A DNA stretch of 41,374 bases. Source: a virus. Numbering within the stretch: position 1 is the first letter of the stretch; each line of letters begins with the position of its first letter. The translations under genes were made by a program, and so were the position numbers. The DNA lies in IMG/VR virus record IMGVR_UViG_3300035670_000502, positions 1 to 41,374 of that record. The stretch is one strand, 5' to 3'. Below, in pieces: positions 25,555-32,099 of the stretch. The notes beneath the pieces were generated by a model that was not told where the DNA came from, did not search any database, and saw only the letters and a list, made by a program, of their open reading frames with translations.

Positions 25555-26412
25555 TTAATACATTTTACTATCTGCAAAAAATTTATCTTTCCATACATTT
25601 ACTTGTTCTACAAAGAACTCACCCTCATCATTTATATTTACAATAGCAAATCCATTTGCCCATGTTTCTCTTTGTAATCTAGGCATGTATGAAAATCCTT
25701 TACTCTTAATATCATATAATCCACCAATATTATAAGCAGCTTTATTTCCACTATGGAAACATTGTACTCTATGAGTGTGTCCAAACATTACTGAGTGTTG
25801 AGTTTTATCAAGATGTGTTTTTGCTGCATTAACACTAGTATATACTCCATGTATTACATCTAAATGTTTACCAAGAGTAAAATAATCTGATTGCCAATCA
25901 GTTTTAACTTCCCAATTTTTTTCATATAAGTATAATGCTTCAGTAGGATTTAATAATGCACCACCGTATTTGGCATTGTCCTTCTCTTTAATATGCCTGA
26001 AGTATCTATCCTCATGGTTACCAAACAAGAAATACTTTTTGGCATCTTTATGTAGTACTGAATTTAATTCATCAATACCTTGTAAACCATCTATATATTC
26101 ATCTTGTAAAGTAAGACCTGATAAATTAGCAAGAGATTCTGCATTATAACTGCCAAGTGTGTATAGATCAAGGTAATCACCAGCTAATATAACTCCATAT
26201 AGTGAACTACCTAAATCTGTAATCAATTGTAATACCTTAGACCATAATACTTGATTATGAAAAGGTCTATGTATATCAGATAACACTAACCATTTTTGCA
26301 TTTTAGTGTTAAGCTTATTTGATAATCGTTGTCTTATTTCATCTAATTCTTTTTGTATTTTTTCTTTTTCTGACTCTGATTTAATAGTAAACTGAGGTCT
26401 GAATATTTTCAT
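25555..26412 (-). CDS. Calcineurin-like metallophosphoesterase, 285 aa
   Basis: All five metal-binding blocks of the calcineurin-like phosphoesterase superfamily are present in order and spacing: D46-x-H48 (LVLSDIH), G78-D79 (LAGDYLD), G131-N-H-E-D (LFGNHED), H188-G189 and G211-H-T-H214. Such enzymes use a two-metal site to cleave phosphomonoesters or phosphodiesters. The substrate cannot be read from the sequence, and possibilities include nucleic acid ends, cyclic nucleotides or a cell-envelope compound. The first 40 residues form a charged helix not found in the minimal domain. It starts two bases after the 66-residue gene and is followed by a 42-base gap with a hairpin before the nuclease gene, suggesting a two-gene enzyme unit inside the tail operon. 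Confidence 0.9.
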   Translation of the reverse strand: MKIFRPQFTIKSESEKEKIQKELDEIRQRLSNKLNTKMQKWLVLSDIHRPFHNQVLWSKVLQLITDLGSSLYGVILAGDYLDLYTLGSYNAESLANLSGLTLQDEYIDGLQGIDELNSVLHKDAKKYFLFGNHEDRYFRHIKEKDNAKYGGALLNPTEALYLYEKNWEVKTDWQSDYFTLGKHLDVIHGVYTSVNAAKTHLDKTQHSVMFGHTHRVQCFHSGNKAAYNIGGLYDIKSKGFSYMPRLQRETWANGFAIVNINDEGEFFVEQVNVWKDKFFADSKMY

Positions 26413-26414
26413 TT

Positions 26415-26615
26415 TTAATTTTTGGGGATATATTCAATTAAAGGTAAATTCTTTACCCACATAAAATCAGGATTAATACATTGGTCAATTTCTTCTATAG
26501 AAATAACCCAGTCATCATTAAAATCTTGAATAGGATTAAAGTATGAATCAGGAGCATACCATTGCCCTGTTAATTCATCTTTTTGTGTTATTGTTAATAA
26601 ACCTACTTCTATCAT
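26415..26615 (-). CDS. Small protein with an EF-hand-like loop, 66 aa
   Basis: The short protein carries DFNDDWVISIEE (about 31-42), which fits the 12-residue EF-hand loop pattern except for Trp in place of the usual Gly at position 6. The segment after it, NPDFMWVKNLPLIEYIP, looks conserved; I recall similar small proteins in other Bacteroidota phages. There is no signal peptide or membrane segment. It lies 10 bases after the lectin-like gene and 2 bases before the phosphoesterase. A calcium-dependent virion or fibre-assembly role is possible, but the function is unknown. Confidence 0.6.
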   Translation of the reverse strand: MIEVGLLTITQKDELTGQWYAPDSYFNPIQDFNDDWVISIEEIDQCINPDFMWVKNLPLIEYIPKN

Positions 26616-26625
26616 AATAATATTT

Positions 26626-27417
26626 TTATCTTCCTAAAGCTGTTTGAAATGCCAATACCGCTGTATAAAAATTAGTTACATCAGTATCTATTAGTCCTAT
26701 TCCTACAGAAGCAAAACTATGATTCTTTGCTAAGTAAGCTCCCATTGTATTATTAAATGATTTTTGCCCTAATACTGGAATTGTTACAGGACTTAATGTA
26801 GTAGATGCATTTGTAGTAGAATTTAAAACAGAACCATTTTTATAAATTTTTCTACTATTACTTGCAGTTCTTGATAATACATAAAATCCACTACTGTCAG
26901 TTTGAGAACCAACAACACCTCCTGAATTATCATTAATACTATATATTAAATTATTACTTGTATTTCTTGTTACTACTCTTAATGAAGCATTTGTAGCTCC
27001 ATCTAAAATACCCATTTCACTATTTGCGTTTTGACTATTTGTTTTACTCCAAAATGAAATGTGAGTTGAATTTTGAATTAAATGACTTGATGGTTGAATA
27101 TAAGTTTCACCATATCCATTAGTACCATTACCTGTAATACCATTAGCGTTATGGGTAACACCACCTGCCCATAAAATTCTAAATGCTGCATTAGTATCTA
27201 AAGGATTAACTAAATTAAACTTATGAGTAGTAGCAGTACCCCCTACATATGGATAAATAGCAATACATTTAGTCCATATATTGTAAGCTTTTAAATCAAT
27301 TACTAACTGATTTACTGCATTTAATTGTGTTGGATTTGTAATTCCAGTTGCAGTAAAAAAAGCTTGAGCATCAGGATCATAACTAACACTACTAAATATA
27401 TATGGATTAATTATCAT
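26626..27417 (-). CDS. Lectin-like (LamG/ConA-type) virion surface protein, 263 aa
   Basis: The N-terminal third (YDPDAQAFFTATGITNPTQ) and the YPYVGGTATTHKFNLVNP segment match a family common in phages of Bacteroidota. The rest, with HISFWSKTN, ILDGATNAS and RKIYKNGSVLN, has the pattern of a concanavalin/LamG jelly roll that binds glycans or proteins. It probably sits on a head fibre or tail fibre and contacts host surface carbohydrate. The start overlaps the upstream fibre gene by ATGA, so both products are likely made in step. There is no signal peptide, as expected for a virion protein. Exact location in the particle is inferred. Confidence 0.65.
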   Translation of the reverse strand: MIINPYIFSSVSYDPDAQAFFTATGITNPTQLNAVNQLVIDLKAYNIWTKCIAIYPYVGGTATTHKFNLVNPLDTNAAFRILWAGGVTHNANGITGNGTNGYGETYIQPSSHLIQNSTHISFWSKTNSQNANSEMGILDGATNASLRVVTRNTSNNLIYSINDNSGGVVGSQTDSSGFYVLSRTASNSRKIYKNGSVLNSTTNASTTLSPVTIPVLGQKSFNNTMGAYLAKNHSFASVGIGLIDTDVTNFYTAVLAFQTALGR

Positions 27418-27818
27418 CTTGTACCTATTAAAGTTATTTTTAAACCTTTTGCAGTTCCATCTCCAATCTGATCAACATCAATTGTTATTTCTCCATCATC
27501 TGTCATTGATGTAGTAACTAATGTTGCAGGAGTTGTAGCACCCACACTTGTTTTTGACGTATTATCAATAGTTAATTTAGTACCTAAAACTGATACTCCA
27601 CCTAAGTTTATATCTACTGTAAATATACTACCACTTGTTTGAGCAGTAGTTAAAGATGCTCTTACTTCAGTTAAAGTAAAAGCACAAGGTAATCTAAAAG
27701 TTACTTTAGCAGTACCAGCAGTTATAGCTGTAGTTTCATCACTTGCAGCAACTTGTATTTCTACTAAACTATTATAGTAATCTAATTTACTAGTAATAGG
27801 ATTTAATTTGTATGACAT
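27414..27818 (-). CDS. Small fibre/decoration protein with N-terminal docking peptide, 134 aa
   Basis: The protein opens with MSYKLNPITSKLDYYN, nearly the same peptide as in the neighbouring 149-residue protein, followed by a beta-sandwich domain with IQVAASDETTAITAGTAKVT and ITIDVDQIGDGTAKGLKI. This domain recurs in small surface proteins of many phages. I read the opening peptide as an anchor to the particle and the rest as the exposed domain. It stops in an ATGA overlap with the lectin-like gene. It could be a head-fibre or tail-fibre part. Confidence 0.62.
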   Translation of the reverse strand: MSYKLNPITSKLDYYNSLVEIQVAASDETTAITAGTAKVTFRLPCAFTLTEVRASLTTAQTSGSIFTVDINLGGVSVLGTKLTIDNTSKTSVGATTPATLVTTSMTDDGEITIDVDQIGDGTAKGLKITLIGTR

Positions 27819-27822
27819 ATTA

Positions 27823-28272
27823 TTATATTTTTATATACATTCCTGAAATATGAAAGTTATCTGTCGTATCTAAAGTAATAGGAGCATTATGTTCAAAAGG
27901 TTCATCTCTTCCATTAGGGCCAATATAGTTTAATAATAATACTTTACTATTTGCATCTACATGTCCACCAATTGAATATTGTTTTGCAGTTGAAGTATCA
28001 TGTACACAACCATCTCTCATTTGTGTAGGATATCTAGATTCAAAAGGTAACTCTACAAAATACTGACCAGTACCAAAAGTTAATATATTATCAAAGTCAA
28101 CTTGAATATCAAAATATATTAAATCACCTGTTTGTATATAATTACCGTAAAACATTGGTGGACCACTAAATGTAGGTTGAGTACCAGTAGTACCACCTAA
28201 TACTGTAAAAGGTGTTACAGGACTTGGATTGTAATAATCAAGTTTGGTAGTATAGGGATTTATCTTATACAT
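27823..28272 (-). CDS. Small fibre protein with the same docking peptide, 149 aa
   Basis: This begins MYKINPYTTKLDYYN, shared with the next gene, and then has an unrelated beta-rich domain with GTGQYFVELPFESRY near the middle and an HISGMYIKI end. No enzyme motif or membrane segment is visible. Sharing an N-terminus but not a C-terminal domain suggests two alternative or co-assembled fibre pieces on one attachment site. The start overlaps the preceding small gene as TAATG. The function as a virion surface protein is inferred. Confidence 0.6.
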   Translation of the reverse strand: MYKINPYTTKLDYYNPSPVTPFTVLGGTTGTQPTFSGPPMFYGNYIQTGDLIYFDIQVDFDNILTFGTGQYFVELPFESRYPTQMRDGCVHDTSTAKQYSIGGHVDANSKVLLLNYIGPNGRDEPFEHNAPITLDTTDNFHISGMYIKI

Positions 28273-28526
28273 TATGTAGTAGTTATATTAGTACAATTGT
28301 TTCCAACATAAGTAAATGTTTGAGTAAATACAAGAGTAGCACCAGTATAGTATTCAGCAACAGTTACATTATTATTAGCATCATAAGTGTAATCAATTGA
28401 GTTACCTACAATAGTAGTCCAGTTAGCTCTAAGAGTTACTGTAGCCATTGTAGATAAATATGTATTATTATTACAAGCACATTCTAAAGCTTGTTTAATT
28501 TTATGGATATCATCTCTAGTTCCCAT
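28272..28526 (-). CDS. Small beta-rich protein of unknown function, 84 aa
   Basis: A short amphipathic helix (DDIHKIKQALECA, with CAC) is followed by a Thr/Tyr/Asn-rich beta segment resembling a small fibre domain. I do not recognise the family. It overlaps the upstream membrane-protein gene by 11 bases and the downstream fibre gene by TAATG, so it is translated as part of the fibre cluster. It may be a fibre tip, a chaperone or a decoration subunit. Confidence 0.55.
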   Translation of the reverse strand: MGTRDDIHKIKQALECACNNNTYLSTMATVTLRANWTTIVGNSIDYTYDANNNVTVAEYYTGATLVFTQTFTYVGNNCTNITTT

Positions 28527-28740
28527 TGTTATTTATATTTTTAGTTTTTTCAAATGATCTTGTTATAGTATAAATACCCATATCTATAAACATTGCTATA
28601 AGTATAGTTTCAATTACAAATCCATCAGGGCAAGGTTTTGAACCATATAAACAAGTTAGATAAGAAAGAGTAATTAATAAAGTCCAAAGAACAGTTCTTA
28701 TAGGTCTTTGATATTTCTTTAATATTTCTAAAGTTTGCAT
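28516..28740 (-). CDS. Small membrane protein with two predicted helices, 74 aa
   Basis: Residues about 15-33 (TVLWTLLITLSYLTCLYG) and about 40-59 (GFVIETILIAMFIDMGIY) are hydrophobic and flanked by Lys/Arg, giving a hairpin of two membrane segments joined by a short CPDG loop. Size and topology fit a holin or a small membrane-anchored injection factor. No endolysin lies in the window to support lysis. It ends in TAG, 11 bases inside the next gene, and starts one base after the 128-residue gene, which also has a membrane helix. Confidence 0.55.
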   Translation of the reverse strand: MQTLEILKKYQRPIRTVLWTLLITLSYLTCLYGSKPCPDGFVIETILIAMFIDMGIYTITRSFEKTKNINNNGN

Positions 28741-28741
28741 G

Positions 28742-29128
28742 TTATTTAAGTTTAGTTATTATTTGTTCATGAACAGAAACTTTTTCAGATAACTCACTAA
28801 GTTTTTTTTGAACATCACCCATATTAGTTATAATAGCTGATACATTAGTAATAATATGAGTTTCATTAGTTTCAAGCTTAGTTAGTTTTTGTTTTATTTC
28901 ATTAATATCTTTTAGTTCTCCTTTAACTTCACTCATATCAGATTTAATTACATCTATATCTTTTTTTATGCTTGTTCTATCTATAGCATCATTTTCTTGA
29001 TTATGAACTATAACATTTATTTTTGCAATAATAGATTTACCAACCCATGTTAAAACTCCTACAAGTGAAGCAAATAGAAAAGCTAAAATAGACATTATTG
29101 AATGGCCAATAAAAGGATCAGTAAACAT
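28742..29128 (-). CDS. Membrane-anchored coiled-coil protein, 128 aa
   Basis: One hydrophobic segment (about 12-30, SIMSILAFLFASLVGVLTWV) is followed by about 95 residues of Lys/Glu/Ile heptads (for example IKKDIDVIKSDMSEVKGEL), a typical long coiled coil. This resembles XhlA-like or spanin-like membrane proteins that work beside holins, and also injected membrane tethers. It directly precedes the 74-residue two-helix protein, suggesting they act together at the host membrane. No catalytic part is visible. Confidence 0.58.
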   Translation of the reverse strand: MFTDPFIGHSIMSILAFLFASLVGVLTWVGKSIIAKINVIVHNQENDAIDRTSIKKDIDVIKSDMSEVKGELKDINEIKQKLTKLETNETHIITNVSAIITNMGDVQKKLSELSEKVSVHEQIITKLK

Positions 29129-29156
29129 TTCATTATAATATTTTAAGTTAATTAAA

Positions 29157-30659
29157 TTATGGACATATACTTAATGATATAGGTACAGTTTGATCTACAG
29201 GAGTAAATGGAGTTTTACAAGGATCATAGTCTAAACTAAATAATCCTGTACCACATAAGTGACATATTAATCCATTAGGTAACACTACTGTAAAATCTAA
29301 ATCAACAGTTAAATTTAAATTAGGGCTTCCTGGAATAAAAGCTTTAAGTGTAGGTCCACAAGGGGATGTAGTATAACCTGCTTGCATATCTACTTGAGTA
29401 TTAGTAACTACATTTCCACTATATGTGTATGGATTGCTAATTGGTGCAAAAGAAGGTAACACAGTTAAACTACCTAAATTAGTAGTTGTATTATTTGTAA
29501 TAGTAGCTTGTACTACAGGAAAGTTAGCAGTAGTTAATGGAGAAGGAATTAAACTAATCCATTCAACTTGATAGTCTATAAAGTAACCACCACCTATTGC
29601 AAGTGCAGCATTAGTAATAGTTACTTGTGCAGCAAAAGAAGCATTATCTTTTAAGAAAGTAGCTAATGATTCACAATCATCAAATAAACCACCAGGAACT
29701 GTAGGAGGACAAGATATCTTTTCCATAAAGTATCCTTCACATCCATTAGCATCTACTACAAATATTTCAATGTCATCATCATGATTGTATATAGATCCAT
29801 TTACAAAAGGAATTGGGGTAGCACCATTAACTGATATTGTAATAGTATAAGGTGCAGTACCACCAAAAGGACTAGCAGTAACTGAAGCTTGACCTGTTGA
29901 ATTTCCTAATCTATCTACTAAACAATCTATAATTACATCAGGAATAATAGTAACACTACCACAATCAAAAGGACAAACTATAGTTCCTGAATTAATTGGA
30001 GTTACATTAGATTGAGAATCTATAGCATATACACTCCAAGGAGTTCCATTTAAAAGAGATTCACAATATGAACCTCCACTTGTAGTTATAATTTCTCCAC
30101 CACCTGGAGTTCCTACTAAAGTATAAGGAGGATATCCACCTACAACTGTAATACAGAAATCTCCTATATCACCTACCTTACATTTATAATCTGTAGTTAA
30201 AGCTAATTCAGTATAATATTCTACATTTTTAATAAAGTCTACAGCAGGACATTCTCTAGTGTCTAATCCTGTAACTGAAATAAAAGATCCACCTATAGGA
30301 TATGCTGGTTCTAATATCATTACATTTCCTGTAATACTTATTACATTCCATGCAAAAGGATTAAAATCCCAAGTATAAGTTACAACACCAACATTGCCAG
30401 TAGGAGTTGCAGTAAATACATATTGTTCATCTATTACTTCATAAGTAATATTTACAGTAAAACCACAAGGTATATAAGTTGTAGTTTCACATGGTTTGTT
30501 ATCACCATAACAAGATGTATCAACTATCTCACAGTCTAATCTATTTCTGTAAGATTCTAAGTATATTTCATTAGATAAATCATCAGTACAGAGTAATCCA
30601 AATTTTCTTCGGATTACTCTGTCATACATGTTTTTAACTATGTTACAGTTTGTTTTCAT
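29157..30659 (-). CDS. Cys-rich protein with SprB-like/PKD-like repeats, 500 aa
   Basis: I chose the ATG at 30659 because it overlaps the upstream TGA as ATGA. An ATG at 30677 in the same frame would overlap more. The N-terminal 60 residues hold basic and Cys-rich segments (MKTNC, LLCTDD, DCEIVDTSC). Then come about three repeats: one PKD/Ig-like (about 66-138, VVTYTWDFN, ISVTGLDTREC), one with GGYPPYTLVG (about 165-230) and one with GGTAPYTITI and VVDANGC (about 245-317). The last two fit the SprB repeat pattern of Bacteroidota adhesins. The C-terminal 180 residues are beta-rich and unrecognised. There is no secretion signal, so I read it as a virion surface or adhesion protein. A perfect 12-bp hairpin lies at bases 38-72 of the gene. 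Confidence 0.66.
   Translation of the reverse strand: MKTNCNIVKNMYDRVIRRKFGLLCTDDLSNEIYLESYRNRLDCEIVDTSCYGDNKPCETTTYIPCGFTVNITYEVIDEQYVFTATPTGNVGVVTYTWDFNPFAWNVISITGNVMILEPAYPIGGSFISVTGLDTRECPAVDFIKNVEYYTELALTTDYKCKVGDIGDFCITVVGGYPPYTLVGTPGGGEIITTSGGSYCESLLNGTPWSVYAIDSQSNVTPINSGTIVCPFDCGSVTIIPDVIIDCLVDRLGNSTGQASVTASPFGGTAPYTITISVNGATPIPFVNGSIYNHDDDIEIFVVDANGCEGYFMEKISCPPTVPGGLFDDCESLATFLKDNASFAAQVTITNAALAIGGGYFIDYQVEWISLIPSPLTTANFPVVQATITNNTTTNLGSLTVLPSFAPISNPYTYSGNVVTNTQVDMQAGYTTSPCGPTLKAFIPGSPNLNLTVDLDFTVVLPNGLICHLCGTGLFSLDYDPCKTPFTPVDQTVPISLSICP
30588..30622 (-). repeat. Perfect 12-bp inverted repeat inside the start of the SprB-like gene
   Basis: The arms 30588-30599 and 30611-30622 are exact reverse complements (acagagtaatcc and ggattactctgt) around an 11-base loop. 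The structure falls in the first 25 codons of the gene and has no T tract, so it is not an ordinary terminator. Confidence 0.7.
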
Positions 30660-31528
30660 ACACAACCACAAAGGCAAGAAGATGAATTTAAATTATTGCA
30701 CAATTTCGTAAATATTTCACAAAGTTCATCACAATTACAACCACAATTAGAACCTTCAGTTAGAGTGTAATGTAATAAAAAGATATTAGTAGCATTTTTT
30801 TCATTACTTGCTTCTTGTAATTCTTTTATCTTTGTAGATACTGTACAAGCAGTATTACAATCTAAAAAGAAACAATTAGTTTCAGTAATAATATTACCTT
30901 CTGTATTAATGTAATTCAATGTTATAGTATATACACTATCTTGAAAAGTAAGACCTTGAGCAAAAAACATAGGGTCTAATAATAATGCTGCTCCATCAAA
31001 GAAACCATTATTTATAGGTAAGAAACTAAAATAAGTATTAGTAACTATAGAACTAGTTTCTACTTCAAAATACTTAGGTTTAATTGAAGAAGGTAATCCT
31101 GAGATAGTATATATACATTCTCCAGTTACAGAATCATAAGTATAATCTTGAATAGGAACTATAGCAAAGTTATCTACAAAGTATTGTTCAACAATTGGAA
31201 ATAAAGCAGTAATAGTTCCTAAAGAACAACTATAATCTCCTACAAGTAATGGACTTGTCAATACATTAAAACTAGCATTAGTATAAATGTTTTCAAACCA
31301 AATACCATTAATATAAGAAGTAGTAGTGGTTGGAAATTTTATAGTCCATTCACTAAGATCTATTTGATCTCCAATTATAGTTTGAGTATAATTAGATTCA
31401 GTACAACAGTTAACTTTTCCAGTAACTGTAAAACTAGTGTAATTGGTAGGATTAGAAATAAAGTCCGATAAAATATCGGACTCTATTTTTATATAACTAC
31501 AATCTGTTGTTTTAGATAGTGTTAGCAT
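30656..31528 (-). CDS. Cys-rich virion-associated protein of unknown function, 290 aa
   Basis: Most of the protein is beta-rich with Thr, Tyr and Asn. The last 60 residues change to a helical, Cys-dense tail: CGCNCDELCEIFTKLC and then CLCGCV at the very end. Such clustered Cys could bind metal or form intermolecular disulphides. I do not recognise the family, although a CNCDELCE-type ending seems familiar from crAss-like structural genes. It starts three bases after the preceding gene and overlaps the SprB-like gene by ATGA, which argues that the two Cys-rich proteins are partners. A 9-bp hairpin occupies bases 47-67 of its coding sequence. Confidence 0.6.
   Translation of the reverse strand: MLTLSKTTDCSYIKIESDILSDFISNPTNYTSFTVTGKVNCCTESNYTQTIIGDQIDLSEWTIKFPTTTTSYINGIWFENIYTNASFNVLTSPLLVGDYSCSLGTITALFPIVEQYFVDNFAIVPIQDYTYDSVTGECIYTISGLPSSIKPKYFEVETSSIVTNTYFSFLPINNGFFDGAALLLDPMFFAQGLTFQDSVYTITLNYINTEGNIITETNCFFLDCNTACTVSTKIKELQEASNEKNATNIFLLHYTLTEGSNCGCNCDELCEIFTKLCNNLNSSSCLCGCV
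31462..31482 (-). repeat. Perfect 9-bp inverted repeat inside the start of the Cys-rich gene
   Basis: The arms agtccgata (31462-31470) and tatcggact (31474-31482) flank a 3-base loop. It is unusually G+C-rich for this DNA and lies in codons 16-23 of the gene. There is no T tract. Confidence 0.7.
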
Positions 31529-31531
31529 TTT

Positions 31532-32026
31532 TTATATTTTTGTGTATCTAACATAAACAAAAAGAGCATCTGCAGTATGAGCAGTAGTCCAAGTAACTTC
31601 TAAATCTCCATTACTTCTGACTACTAATGTTGCATCACAAACAGTATTAAGTGTGCCATTTAACCAATACTTATCTCCTGTGATGTCTTCAAAAAATACT
31701 ATATCAACTTCAAATAGTCTATCAACTAAAGTGTTAGCTAATGTAGCATTACCAGCAGTAGTAGTAAGAGGAACTTCAAATCTTTGTTCATAAACATCAT
31801 TTCCTACATATTGTCTTCCTGTAAGTATTTCAACACCTAACTCAGAATAATCTGCCATACCTACAACAGCTTGATCATTATTAGGGCCATCAAGAACAAA
31901 TGGTTCTTGGTTAGGTCTACTAATAAGAAATGTAGGACTATTAGGAGTAATAGCAGCTTGAATAGCTTCAGTACAACATTTAATTATAGATTTAATTTTT
32001 CCTTCTAAATATTTAGGGATTCCCAT
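31532..32026 (-). CDS. Conserved small virion protein candidate, 164 aa
   Basis: An N-terminal helix (about 1-26, with a KCC pair) precedes a compact beta-rich domain with YVGNDVYEQRFEVPL in the middle and an LFVYVRYTKI end. I see no enzymatic motif or membrane segment. It is the first gene after the strong terminator, with an A/T-only leader (AAATTTAAATAAAATG) and no Shine-Dalgarno sequence. It heads the surface-protein cluster, so a head-fibre or decoration base is plausible. The function is not established. Confidence 0.55.
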   Translation of the reverse strand: MGIPKYLEGKIKSIIKCCTEAIQAAITPNSPTFLISRPNQEPFVLDGPNNDQAVVGMADYSELGVEILTGRQYVGNDVYEQRFEVPLTTTAGNATLANTLVDRLFEVDIVFFEDITGDKYWLNGTLNTVCDATLVVRSNGDLEVTWTTAHTADALFVYVRYTKI

Positions 32027-32056
32027 TTTATTTAAATTTTAAAGAATGAAAAAAAT

Positions 32057-32087
32057 AAAAAAGAGAGAGAAATACTCTCTCTTTTTT
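32057..32087 (-). terminator. Intrinsic terminator after the abundant 394-aa protein
   Basis: A 13-bp perfect stem (32057-32069 with 32075-32087, gagagag core flanked by A and T runs) encloses a 5-base loop. Read on the minus strand, the stem is followed by a long T tract interrupted once by A. It lies 13 bases past the stop of the 394-residue gene and before the 164-residue gene. The flanking T tracts would let it act on both strands, but no plus-strand gene faces it. Confidence 0.9.
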
Positions 32088-32099
32088 TATAAATTTAGA

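Noticed and set aside
30660-30677. Upstream start of the SprB-like gene at 30677
   Set aside because: The ATG at 30659 forms the ATGA overlap used repeatedly in this operon, so I prefer it.
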